From positions 6,859,576 to 6,923,575 of the forward strand of contig OU342816.1 of the NCBI GenBank assembly GCA_910591455.2: a stretch of 64,000 nt of DNA. Direction: 5' to 3'. Origin of the DNA: Pholis gunnellus. Its lineage: Eukaryota > Chordata > Actinopteri > Perciformes > Pholidae. Position numbers and translations under genes: made by a program. The notes beneath the pieces were generated by a model that worked only from the letters and a program-made list of their open reading frames with translations, was not told the origin of the DNA and did not search any database. Below are positions 1 through 12,238 of this stretch, in pieces (position 1 is the stretch's first letter; every line of letters begins with the position of its first letter).

Positions 1-2381
1 ACTAATTAACTATGATGTGATGTTACTACAGCCTAATTACTAAGTATTTAAAGTCTTAGAAATCTGCTCCACCTTTACCAGAACAAACATTAAAGTGATG
101 AACAATTGGAATCCAATGATAGAGGCCTGCCGTGAATATATTATTTAAAATGGGCCATTCTGCATAACGTGTATACTTTTACGTTTACTGTCAACATATT
201 TTGTACTTAGTGAAAGTAACATTTAGAATGCAGGACTTTTTTTTACTAGTGAAACGATATGCTGCTGTTCATTCTGAAACCGTGGCGGGACAAAGCAGAC
301 TTCGACGAGCCGCCACAGTCTCGGTAATAAATTGTAAACAGTGTTGTACTCTTTAGTTAATTTCTTCTGCAAACCCACAACCAGAGTGTATTCCATTTTA
401 TTATTATTATTTTATATGTAAATGGACACACACTGAAAGGCTCTTCGTGTCGGAGGACTATGACCAACGACTCGGGCCAGTAGTGCTCCGGTTCCAGCAG
501 GCTGCTGGGATAATGGTCCTGTTACTTGACTTAGCATTGCTGCCACTGCTGCCACAGTCTCTCTAAGAGGATTATCTGGAGAAGAAACAAACCTGCTAAC
601 CTCATTACAGCTCGCTGCTGCTCCTCCGTCTATTGCAATACAAAACACATGGCTTTGTTTTTAACGCCACTTTTTGACAACCCAGCTCTACGGTTGCGTA
701 ACCAGACGAGCCATGTTGTTTCTGCTACGTCTATTAGCATTGCGAAATATCTCAAGATTAACAACTGACACTCCTCCTTTTGAAAGATTTGATTGGTCGG
801 TAGTCCAACATTTATATAAAGTCAACTTTATTCTGTGACATTTTTAACCCTGGAAAATTACACCTCCCTCTATGGAAAAATGAGCCAACGTGCCTCCTGC
901 TTTCTGAAATTGTGTTCCCTCTGAATGCAGCAGTTGGAGGAGTGTGTATGAAGTATTTACACTTGTGTTTAATCTCAATGAGTCCCTCCGCAGGAGCAGC
1001 TGCGCGAAGGAGGACTTTGCCTAATCTTGGTGGAGCATTTCATCAAGGTGGAGTGAACCAACAGGTGGAACCTGTTTTTAAGCGCCAGCGTTTTTTCTTT
1101 ACAAATAAAAACGTTCCGTATCCAAACTTTGATAATATGTCAATTTTCACCGTAGTACGCAGTGCGAGATAGTTGAATATCGCGGAGCCTGTCGACATCC
1201 AAAGAAAAACAATGCGTCTGTGCTCGCCTGTGCTCGCCTGTGCTCTGTCCTTGGCCTGTTATGCGCTGCCCTTGGTGTGTTCAGGTGCAATCACTATCGT
1301 TCACCCTGTTTCATTGAGGTTAACGGCCTTATTGTTGAGCTCGGCTAGGTCGGGTGTGGGGGACACCAATTATTGGTTATTCGTGCGAGTTTGGCCCAAT
1401 CAGTAGAACGGATAACCTGTTAACGAAGCAGGTGGAATGGGCCCCGAACAAGGCTCTGAAACAACCTTCCTTGTGGCTTTTTAAATGGGGTAAGGGTCAG
1501 TTTTTATAGATGCAGAGTATTATTTTGTTTGTTGAATCTGTACCGTCTCCCAGTGCAGCTGGTTCATCTTATCGAGCTGCTGGTTCACGCTGTCCTCCTC
1601 TCCCTTGTTGATATTAGCTTGCAGAATTCAACCCTATCATCGCTTCACAGCCTCCGGGTTTCCCAGGCTTCCCCCCGTCGGCGTCCGTCTGTTGAAACAA
1701 CACAACGCGTGTAGTAAAGTGCTCTTTCTCATAGTACAGGGAGTGCTGAGGAATTGGACGAGGTGTTCCATGTGTTTTTATATGGGCGTGTACTACGGCA
1801 GGTTTATTTGTTGAGGCGAAATGAAGTAGCTTGGTATTATGTTTTCTTTTGTCTCCATGAGATCATTTCGATGCTCTACCTTGTCTCACGTTGCTGTTCC
1901 TGGAAGTTGCGTAACTGGTATTTATACAGGTTCTCGTGTAGTGAAATGTGTGTTTTTCTTTCTTTTTTTTTTGTCTCACCTAACCTGCCGATTCCCCTTT
2001 TTTTGTGAAAGAGGAGAAGAATAATCCAGCAAAGTCTCCAGCATCGCTGGTGCTACCTGGGTTCACTTGAAATGCACCTAAACTCACTCAGGCACAGTGT
2101 GTGGTGTCAAACTTAAATAAACCTACTCTACGACGTGGTGAAGTTGATTTGTACAGCACAGGTTGGCGAGACCACGTCGAGGTGACAATCTTTGAGCACT
2201 TGTGTTTTTTGTTTTTTTTTAACCCCGCCATGGTTTCCCTGCAGTTTGAACACTTTTCCTGGAACGAAATGACACAATAATCCTGCTGCACAGCACACAG
2301 AGATCTGTGTGAGATGTAAGCTTTGGCACTGACTGAATAGTTCCCTGTTTTGAGCTCCTGTTTTCTTGTGTTTTCTCGCAG
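1..2381. other. Unassigned region upstream of slc7a3
   Basis: No gene could be assigned here. Several short open stretches look protein-like. One is a + strand candidate exon after a good polypyrimidine acceptor near 249, ending at a GTAATA donor near 328. Positions 412-648 are open on the minus strand and partly open on the + strand. A 41-codon + frame at 713-838 begins with a basic, hydrophobic, presequence-like N-terminus. A frame from an ATG at 1212 has a signal-peptide-like start, but it contains a 10-bp tandem repeat. None could be linked into a gene. They may be the end or start of a gene lying to the left, or chance. Confidence 0.4.
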
Positions 2382-2638
2382 GTCCTAATCTGCTGCTGCA
2401 AAACACCGTAACCAAAGACCTGCCGCTTCTTGTTCTGCGTCTTCCCACCTCCACTTAAGGATCAATAAGCAACAAGTACTTGCTTTAACTAATCTGCCCA
2501 AAGTCCTTCTACTCTCAGATCAGTCACACGTGTTCAGTCTAAGCTGTGTCGATCGCACACACACACACACCCACACTAGAAGGATTTAAAACACAGCCTG
2601 GTTCAGTGCCCACACACACACACACAGTCACAGCAAAT
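2382..2638 (+). other. slc7a3: Probable 5' UTR exon of slc7a3, with CA repeats
   Basis: A strong acceptor (pyrimidine-rich tract ending in CTCGCAG) lies just before 2382, so the coding exon probably begins as 5' UTR here after an upstream non-coding exon. Two short CA tracts (2556-2571 and 2611-2626) lie close to the start codon. The frame stays open upstream to a GTG at 2546, but 2639 is the first in-frame ATG. Confidence 0.45.
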
Positions 2639-5600
2639 ATGGCTGCCAAGCTGGCCAACTTTGGCAAAGTCCTGCTGCGCCGCCGGGTCCTAGACTGTTC
2701 TTCTGTAGAGACCCAGTTCGCCCGCTGCCTGTCCACGCTGGACCTCATCGCCCTGGGCGTTGGCGCCACGCTCGGCGCCGGCGTTTACGTCCTCGCCGGC
2801 GAGGTCGCCCGAGAAAAGGCAGGTCCGGCCATTGTCCTCTGCTTCCTCATCGCCGCTCTGTCCTCCATGTTGGCCGGCCTGTGCTACGCTGAATTTGGCG
2901 CCCGCGTCCCCAAAACGGGCTCGGCGTACCTCTACAGCTACGTGACAGTCGGAGAAATCTGGGCCTTCATCACTGGGTGGAACCTCATCCTCTCCTATGT
3001 GATAGGTGAGCGTTTTGTTTCGGTGGAGTTGTTTTCATTTTTCTTAATTACTACTTCGTTGGACTAAATAATTGTCTTCTCTTTCTAAAGGTACTGCCAG
3101 TGTTGCCAGGGCGTGGAGCTCGACGTTTGACAGCTTGGTCGAGCAAAAGATCTCCGGCTTCTTTAAAGCCTTCATGACGATGAAGGTGCCAGGGAATGTG
3201 CTGGCAGAGTACCCGGACCTGTTCGCACTCATCCTGGTCCTGCTGCTCTCTGGTGAGTGCGCGCCTCTGTCACACTAACATTGCAGCGTGTGGCATGCCA
3301 GTAGCCGTGTTAGAAAAAAAATATTTGGGTGTTTGGTGTCGCTGACTCGTGGTTTGTTGGACGCTATGAAGTACGAACACATCCACCCACGTAGCAGGAC
3401 GCGCTGTTCTCGGTCTGAAATATGAACTGTCGGTTACATCCCTCTCCTCTCCGTCCTCAGGACTTCTGGCCTTCGGCGTGAACGAATCGGCGCTGGTGAA
3501 TAAGATCTTCACGGGCGTCAATCTGGTGGTTCTGGGCTTCGTGATCATCTCTGGCTTCGTTAAGGGGGACACGGCCAACTGGAACCTGACGGAGGAAGAC
3601 TACATCAGCTTCATAAACCACACCAACGGCAGCAGGGTTCCGAAGTGAGTGTTTCACTGCCGCCAGCGAATGGAACTCATCGTTTGGCTGTTTCGCCCGT
3701 GTTTGATTGCTAAGTGTGTCTCTCGTCACTCATAGAGTCGAGGAGGAATTCGGCGTGGGCGGCTTCGCTCCGTTTGGCTTGACCGGAATCCTGTCTGGTG
3801 CCGCCACCTGCTTCTACGCCTTCGTGGGCTTTGACTGCATCGCCACAACAAGTGAGTGGTTTGAATAAGTACATCGTAGGCAATGTGAAGACGTATCTCG
3901 AGTTGCTTTCTCGTTTGGTTTGCACAAACTCTGTGTCGTGGGAAGTCCGTATCGTTCAGTAAGGGGGAGCCGCTTCTGATGATGGGTTTTCAGTCAGTGT
4001 TGCATCAGAACATCTGGAATTTGTTCCACATCATCTGTGCAACAGCGCTGGGCTGACGCAACACCTGTTGCCTGTATTAAAACGGTTGTGTTATGTAACG
4101 TTTTCCACCTACTGCGTCTAGACCTGCAAGTGTTGTTCAGGTGCTGTGAAGACTGCAATTATGTGCTTTACCAAGCATACAAAACCAGGATTGGTTGGTG
4201 TGTTCGCCTTGTTTCTAGTGAACGCTTCTTATCAACTCATCCTCTTTTTTTGTTTTGTCGTCTCCAGGCGAGGAAGCAAAGAACCCCATGCGTTCCATTC
4301 CCATTGGCATCGTCGCCTCGCTGCTGATCTGTTTTTTCGCCTACTTTGGCGTGTCTGCCGCTCTGACCCTCTTGATGCCGTACTACCAGCTGGACTCCCA
4401 GAGTCCTCTGCCCGAGGCCTTCACTTACGTCGGCTGGGCTCCGGCCAGATACATCGTGGCTGTGGGCTCTCTCTGCGCCCTGTCCACCAGGTAAGGAGGC
4501 AAATTGTACTCTCGCTTTCCCAGTGTGTCAAATCTTTTTTAAATACCTACGTCCAGTACTAACTATTGACCTTCTCTCAGCCTCCTCGGCTCTATGTTCC
4601 CCATGCCCCGTGTTATCTATGCCATGGCGGAGGATGGGCTGCTGTTCCGTTTTCTGTCCAAGATGAACGCTCGCACCAAGACTCCTCTCCTGGCTACCAT
4701 TGCGTCTGGCGTCGTTGCGGGTAAGCTCACTGCCTCTTAAAACTGCAAAAGACAGATGCTGGTTTTTGTACATTTAATCTGAGCCATTGAAGTAGTTCTT
4801 TGTTCCTCTATCTGCCTTTGCAGAGATGTGTAACAGTGTAAATGTTCTCCTTCCAGCTCTGATGGCCCTCCTGTTCGACCTGGCCGCTCTGGTCGACCTC
4901 ATGTCCATTGGAACTCTGTTGGCGTACTCTCTAGTGGCCATCTGTGTCCTCATCCTCAGGTAAGCACCTTTTTTATTCCCTGCAAACACACTCTCGAAGT
5001 TGTAATCATGTGTGTGGTAGCCATAAAGCCAGTTTAAAAAAATATACTTGTATCACAATCTGTGTACAGATAAAGAATTCTCATATTGGCTTTGGAGAAT
5101 GACCGTACATTTGATGAAAGCCCCTGTTTGTCACTCACTGTGACACACTTCCTGTCCCTCCGCAGGTACCAGCCAGGCACCCTGAGTTCGTCCAGCCAGA
5201 CGGAGAACCTCGTGGAGCTGGTGAAGGGGGAGAAGGTGGCCGTAAGTGGAGTGGACAGTGGCGACGAGTACGAGACGGAGGAGATGCCGCTCCGCGAGGC
5301 CTTCACCTTCAAGCTGCTCTTCTGCCCGAGTGGAAAGATCCCAACGCAGACCTCTGGGAACATTGTCTACGCCACCACCGCTATTATTTGTAAGTGTGTC
5401 TGGCAGGAATCCAAAGATCGTTGTCGACTCTTGTGAGCTGATTCGATAAGACACATTTGCGTCTCTCCGCCACCGTTTTAAGTAACTTTGTCTCCTTCTC
5501 GTCTCTCCGCAGCATTTTTGATCACGGTACTGTGCGTTATCCTCGCCAACTGTCTCACAGAGCTGCTGGCCGGGAATGCGGCCGTCGTGGTGCCATGTGT

Positions 5601-6174
5601 CTTCTTGGCCCTGCTCTGTGTCGTCTGTTTTGTCATCATCTGCAGGCAGCCTGAGAGCAAAGAGGCTCTCACCTTCAAGGTAAGGCCGGTCAAACCCTGC
5701 AAACAGACCCCTTTGTGTTACAGAAAAGAGGGTTTCTCCGTGTTGGCATTATTATTTATTCATTTTTAAATAGCTGTGCTGACCTTTTCCCACGTCATCC
5801 GTTCCTCTAGGTCCCTCTGCTTCCCGCGTTGCCCCTGTTCAGTGTTTTCGTCAACGTCTACCTTATGATGCAGCTGGACGGGGGGACATGGTGCCGCTTC
5901 GCTGTGTGGATGCTTATCGGTACGTTGGAACATTACTCATCGTGTTCTCCTTTCTAGTGCCACACGCACTCGTGTGACCGTTTTGTAACTTCCCATTGCC
6001 TCCTCTCCCTCCCTCCCAGGTTTCGCCATCTACTTCTTCTATGGCATCAAGAACAGCAGCGTAGCTGCCAAAAGGTCCTCCCCGCGTAAATACGAGCCCG
6101 CGCTGCAGACCAAGAGCCCGATTTACACTCCCGCTCCGGACGACAGCGACATGGAAGCAGCCGGCAGCCCCTGA
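2639..6174 (+). CDS. slc7a3: Cationic amino acid transporter 3 (CAT-3, SLC7 family)
   Basis: Predicted plasma-membrane transporter of arginine, lysine and ornithine, with about 14 membrane segments as in its family. Coding exons: 2639-3005, 3091-3252, 3461-3644, 3736-3851, 4268-4490, 4581-4720, 4857-4959, 5166-5389, 5513-5679, 5811-5919 and 6020-6174, giving 649 aa. The start at 2639 has A at -3 and G at +4 and gives the usual short basic N-terminus. Visible motifs include the LGAGVYVLAG segment, EFGARVPKTGS, and Glu106, which aligns with the glutamate essential in mouse CAT-1 (Glu107). Three N-glycosylation sequons (NLT, NHT, NGS) lie in the extracellular loop of exon 3. The loop ending NARTKTP resembles the high-affinity CAT-1/CAT-3 type rather than CAT-2A. 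The PYYQL and GWAPARY segments favour CAT-3 over CAT-1. The exon 4/5 junction gives TTSEE where human CATs have TTGEE. The a or b paralogue is not resolved. Confidence 0.93.
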
Positions 6175-8375
6175 TGCACGCGGGCGTAGACCTGGGAGAG
6201 TGTTGCCGGAGCATCTGCACTCATTTTGGCGGTCTGGTTGAACTATCGGCCAAATGCTGCAATGTAGGCCGCTCGGAAACGCAGCCCCGGGTTTAAAAGG
6301 GAGGAGAAGCAACTCCTGTATATCATACGTCTTACCTCTGGTCTTGCAGGCTGATGAACTCGATGGCTGGACACTGTGAGAGAGCCTCTGTCTGTCTGTG
6401 CTTAGCCGTAGCCCTCTGGGAGAGCTTTACCTGCCTCTATCACATGCTATGAATGGACCTAACTATCAAAAGAGTTCCGCGGGGTCTCCTCATCCAAGTT
6501 CTGGTTTCAACTGTTTTCGTCTTTGCTTCCCCTCCGTTGCTGGTGGCTGCGTGTGGAGCCACTAGGGGCCGATAACGACCACTATGTGCATCGCTAAAAA
6601 TTAGGACATTACATTATGATCGACACTTGAATCAATAGCTTAGACCTCAGTAAGCACAAGCCAACGCAAAGTGACGGGGCCTTCAGTAGTTACCGTGTTC
6701 AACAGACGCTGAGGCTGTTTGGTTGTCAGGTCAGTAGCACATATAGACGACGCTGATGTCATCTGCACCGGTCGGATCGCCCGTCTGCCCCCCAGACAGC
6801 AGTCGCTGTACACAGCACCCTTTTTAAAAATGGGAGGAAATCAGTCGCTTATTGTAAATTATTCAATTTTGTTCTCGCTTATAGACTCGTTGAAATGGTG
6901 TTTTGTGGCCTTTCTTCCAAACGAAACCAAATAACTAAAATGTTTTTATTTCAAAGGCTTTTAACAGAAATGAACTGCAAAGAGTCATAGGATTTACCCA
7001 TATTTGGTTGAATATGATTTTTCCCCAAAACGTAGCTATGAATTTAAACATCTAGTTGATTTGATAATTCCAGAAGTCATTTACACACTTGCACCCGTCT
7101 GTTTCATACTCCCTGCGCGCCTGTATCGAGCTATATGTTTGCAGATCTGAGGAGGTTGATGAGATTTGCACTCAACACGCACATTGATGACATTAAGAAA
7201 TCTCCCGACGAGGATTTAGAATTTCAGTTCACATAACCTGTCCACCTCTGACCGATCTGGGAGCTGGGGATCGGTTTCATCATCTTCATCACCTTTTTGT
7301 TTTTACTTTCTTGTGAAAAGACTCTCAAAGGTTCTTGTTTAGTTTCAATTGAAACTTGTTCTTGACAGCTTTGTCTGTTGAGTTTACTTTTATTGTATTC
7401 AACTTTGTTTTTACTACTTTATTTACTTCTACTGATAGAACTGTTAATATTCTTTTACTGTTTTTTAGGGACAGGTTGCTTTTGTCGCGTCATATCAGTC
7501 GCAATCAGTTTATTATCATTTTTAGATGTTAACATATTTTAATTGTTAGCCTTTAGTTTGCTTTTTTTGGTCTCTTCTTGTTTTTACACGTCTTGCGTCA
7601 AATGATTTAATCTTTCTGACCAAATGAACTTGTTTTTGGAAACGTGAGTTTTCCAAAAACAAAGAACGACCTCCACTAAACAGTTGGTCTCTAAATTGTG
7701 AAATATGAAAGAAAATGTTTTTACCCCAACCCTCTAGAGTCCATATAACTTATTGTTTATAGTCTGTTTTATTGTCCGAGTATAGTGCTTTACTCTAGAA
7801 TGTACGGCATTTGTTTAAAAATGTATTTTTATTTGAATAATGCTGTAAATTATGCAAACACTTTCTTTATCATATGAGTATAATTTGGTAAGAGATGTTT
7901 TTAAGGCGTTTGATTTGACACCTAGTGCTACTGAAATCCACAATGTACAAATAAAGCCCTTTTTAGATAAAATTGTCCCGCTGGATGCAATGTTGAAGCA
8001 TTTCTGTGAATGCTCAAAGATGTCCCTCAAGCTGCTGCTTTAGGCATTCAATAAACTGGTGCCTGAAAGAAGCATCTTTCTGCCTGAGGAGGAAAACACT
8101 TGGGTTGGTAAAACAAAAGGTCATTTGGGACGATTCAAACACCGGGATTATGAACTCTGCCTTCCAGCGATATCATTTAACGGTTTTGTGGCAGTTGACG
8201 TGCGTCACACGGAGCTCTTCATACTCAGCCCTCGTGCCTTTCTTAAATAAATTCTATCATCGCCTCTCCATGCCATCTCATTAACAGCATTTATTTCCCG
8301 TTTTATATTCTGTACATATCGCTGACATGAGCTGTATTTTCAGTGTTTTTTTTAAATAAAATAATTCATGCTTAT
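6175..8375 (+). other. slc7a3: Probable 3' UTR of slc7a3 with several poly(A) signals
   Basis: The stretch after the stop becomes steadily more AT-rich and has no supported reading frame. AATAAA hexamers occur at 7950, 8050, 8246 and 8355, suggesting a 3' UTR of about 1.8-2.2 kb with alternative cleavage sites. Which site is used cannot be told from sequence alone. Confidence 0.5.
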
Positions 8376-11316
8376 GGCAGACAGAGAGTGTGTTTTATCT
8401 ACCTCTTATTTAAAGAAAGCTGGAGACTTTTCCCTCAGACTGAGCTGAAGACCAGAGGCCATTGTCACCGTTTTCTCCATGAGTCACCTGTGATGACTCA
8501 TAACCGTCTGAGCCATGTACGTATGTCATTTCAGTTCTGTAATGACTCCGCCCTTTGGCTGTTTTACTAACTTCTCACATCCTACCACAACAGGATAAGT
8601 CACTTCTTACTTGTATCTCTACGCAGTATTAATCGATGTTTGTTCAGTCGCTATTAGTGGTTTTAGAATAGGCCACAATTTTAACGGCTAGAAATACAAA
8701 AATGTGTGTGACAGTTGTTCTCAGTTGCTCAAGCTCGATTTCTAAAACACTCAGTTCTCAAAGCACCAGGGGCGATCACGATAGTTTATACTGAACAACA
8801 ATTTGTGCAACAAAAGGCTCATTCAAAACATATAACTTGTCCGTAAAAAGTAAATAACTTCAACGAATGCCCCTTTCCTCCAAATAGACTCGTAAAGACA
8901 AACTGTGTCCATGTGACCAAAGACATTCCAATTATGTTTCTTTGTGCTGTTCCTCATTAAGATTTACATAACCCTAAAATAAAGTCAATTATCCTTTACA
9001 GAATAAACTCGTGTCATACGAACAGCTTCAACAGTCTATGATCCCCTTATTCACAGTAGGCAAGTATGTAACAGTCGAGTAAAACTCAATTTACATGAAT
9101 TAAAGTACAGAAAAAAGTCTCAATACAAAAAAAAATCATTTAAATAAGGAACCATTTAGAAATGAAAAACCGAACACTCCTGTCTGATCTTGTCACGCTT
9201 ATTTTAACCACACACACACACCCACACGCACACTTTGGTATGGCGCAACCATTCTGTGTGTCTACCTCTGCCTCCGGCTAAATGGCCATACAGTTAACTG
9301 TTACATTCCTTCCCTTCTTGTATGAGAGGCCTGTTTGTCTCTCTCTTATCTGCTCCGTCTATATTCAAAACCTGTGGTACCTTTTGAAAAACTCACCGGC
9401 TCTCTGGGGCGTAAATGTGACTGAGAAACGACAGCTCCATACATGCAAAGCATTAGATACGCAGTGCAATCCCCTTTAAGACAATTTAAAACATCACTGG
9501 GTCAAACTAAGAATATAGAATCCAGAATCTTAACAGCTAAAAACACAAAACATGGTATTTATATAGCTTTTCTTTCTGCCCTCCCCTCTCCACACACGAA
9601 GGCTGCCCTCTAGCGGCCGCACACAGCATTACGTCTGTTAACATTGTGGCTGTGTTGCCCGTTATTGCCTGTTAGCTACACAAACAGTCAGTTTTGTGGT
9701 AGAAACAGCAGAGTTCCTTCATATTTTGCACGAGGCAAATCTTTATTAATTTCTCAAGACATATATTATTGATGACACTTGTGCTATAATAATCCCAGAG
9801 TCACAACAACATTGAGGACTCAACTTTGTCAGGTTTGTTAGGTTTCAAATAAAATATGTACAGGTTGTGTAATGTGATACCAATGTGTTTGCAGCCACCT
9901 TACATTTCAGATTTCGATAATCTCAGGATAAACAGTTTTATCTATGAACAGGAACTTGACTGTGGGCTAATTATGCTTTTCTCCTTCAAAAGGCACTGGA
10001 AAGAGACACTTCCACTGGACACTTACAAATAAATGAACTCGCACATCGTCATTTCCAAACTGTTGGAATTAGTGAATATTGAGGCCACGAATCTGACTTG
10101 AAGTCTGATAAATTGTAGCAGGTTTAAATAACTAATTTGTTCACTTTCAGGGTTTCATATATACATTTGAATCTTTATTATTTCTGCTCTGATGAGATTC
10201 CAGGAACTAAATGAAATGGCTATTTACACTATATCAAAAATAAAAAATGTTTTATTTCTTTGGAAAATTTGAGTTAAATTAAAATTAAATATGGATATGA
10301 CTGAATCAATAAATGGATTTTAGGCATAAGTATGAGGAGAAATGACCTGAAGGTGCCATTTCATGTTAATGATACTCAAACAAACTCATGGAATCAGTTT
10401 CCCAAAGTGTTCAATATATCAAGTTATTATGACAAAGAATTACATGAATCAATTGTGTTTATAAATCAAACAATATTTTTTTGGAATAATTTCAGAAATT
10501 ATTGTTTTATTGGAGTTCATTTCCATTTCATAATAGACAGACATTTTCAAAAGTATTTATTTTAAAGTTTTTATTTCGTGACATCTTTTCAAATACAGTT
10601 TGATCTTTTTTTAATGGCAGTGACGTCACCGTCCTCTCACCTTTCAGCCAATCACAAGTTCCCCTAGCTTTCTTGAGATAGCTCAACATCTGCTATCCAA
10701 TTTAGCCAGTTAGCTCCTGCAACAACAATATCAAATCTGTTCTGAATGAACAAACTAGAGGCATACGCGGTTAATAAGCACAGCACACAGACATTGTGAC
10801 TATAATCATCTCTGCAGCTTAACAAGCCTGCACATGCTACCTAGAGCTGGCTAACTAGCTAGCAGGATTGTGAATTAGCACTTAGCATCAGCACTAGCTG
10901 GTTAATTAATTTTATAATTAATTTTATGAGGAACATCTGAGACCAAATGCAGCCATTCAGTCTCTCTAACAGCAGCTAACTAAAATAAATAAATATATAT
11001 ATATATAGATATAGATAAAGGGCTACATTTGATAGCAGTTGTTTGGGGCATGGGGCGAGGTGACGTGCCGCTCACGACACCACTGTCATGTAAAGTGATA
11101 TCTTAAATTAAAATGTATTATGAAATATACTACCATTGAGAAAATGTCATCATGCAATAAAAACAGGGGGATTTTAAGTAAAAATGTAAATAATCAAATA
11201 AAAATGAACTCCAATAAAACTGTAATTATGAAAATAAATAACATTTCAGAACAAATTAGAGGCATTTCTTCATTTATTTTACAAAATGTTGGTTCATTTA
11301 TATATATTTTACATAA
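8376..11316. other. AT-rich intergenic region
   Basis: No gene recognised. The region holds AT-rich sequence with many stops, a short CA tract near 9211, an (AT)n tract near 10993, and palindromic TTAATTAATTTTATAATTAATTTTAT-type sequence near 10904-10927. The reading frames at 10332-10565 and 11120-11329 have simple AT-rich composition and no recognisable motif. Confidence 0.5.
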
Positions 11317-12238
11317 TTTATTCACATAATAATGAGTTTCAAATTGATTTAATATTGAACATATTGGGGTTCCAAACAAAAGGCTTTAAGGTTACGTCTT
11401 AACAGTTCTCACCAGTAAACCAACACGGAGTAGTAAACAGGAACGTGGGTACTTCACATATCGATAAATCTCCTCGCTATTATTAAGCTATAATGGCTAT
11501 CGGCTACAATATCTTTTCCTTTCAGCAAATGTACCGTTGAACATTTTCACAGTGCAAACTCTTTCTCAAGCAGTCGTTAGCGGGTCGCTGTCAGACAAAC
11601 AAACACAAAGTCTCAAACTTTGGTTCAATTTGAGTTCACTTGTATTATCGTCCGCTCTCTTTATGTGTTAAGCCACTTGGATTCGTAGTGCAGTACAATC
11701 AGTGAGGATCTCTTTCTGTCTGCTCTCTCTCACTGGTTAAATAGTCTGTACACGGTTGCAATATGTATTATGCATCTAAAGAAGGACGGATGGCTCAGTC
11801 TTGGCATCTCTGATTCAGTATCAGTCTTTAAGAGAAGTGCACCAACTGGAATATAACTGCACACATCAGGAAAGGCCAAAAAGTGCAGTAAAGCTGAAGT
11901 GTTGAGAGCTGCAAAGACAGCAGGATTATTACAGTCAGTCACACACACAGACACACACACACACACACACACATGCAAACAGAACAGTGAGAATATTAGG
12001 ATGCTTCTTGTGCTTCTACGCCTGTTGGGAACATCAACAATGAGCCATAAACAGGCACCGAAAGATAAAACAATGTCTTATATATAGAAGTAAATTGTGT
12101 AACTGAGCAGGGAAAATATTATGAGTCCCAAAAAAACGGGCCAGGGTGCAGCCAAGGCGTGAGACAGATCTCCTACAGATTGGAGTCCACCGGAGTATTA
12201 CTACCTGTCACCCCCCCCACACGCTGCAGCCAGGTAAA
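11317..12238 (-). other. rab39b: Probable 3' UTR of rab39b
   Basis: On the minus strand the rab39b stop is at 12239. The nearest clear AATAAA downstream reads as TTTATT at 11317-11322 on the + strand, giving a 3' UTR of about 0.9 kb. A (CA)n tract at 11940-11973 lies inside it. Another TTTATT near 9740 is possible, so the end is uncertain. Confidence 0.4.
11940..11973. repeat. (CA)n microsatellite
   Basis: CA dinucleotide tract of about 34 bp with one interruption (ACAG), probably within the rab39b 3' UTR. Confidence 0.9.

Noticed and set aside
2546..2638. N-terminal extension of slc7a3
   Set aside because: The in-frame extension begins with GTG and encodes CA-repeat His-Thr residues. The ATG at 2639 has a good context and fits the family.
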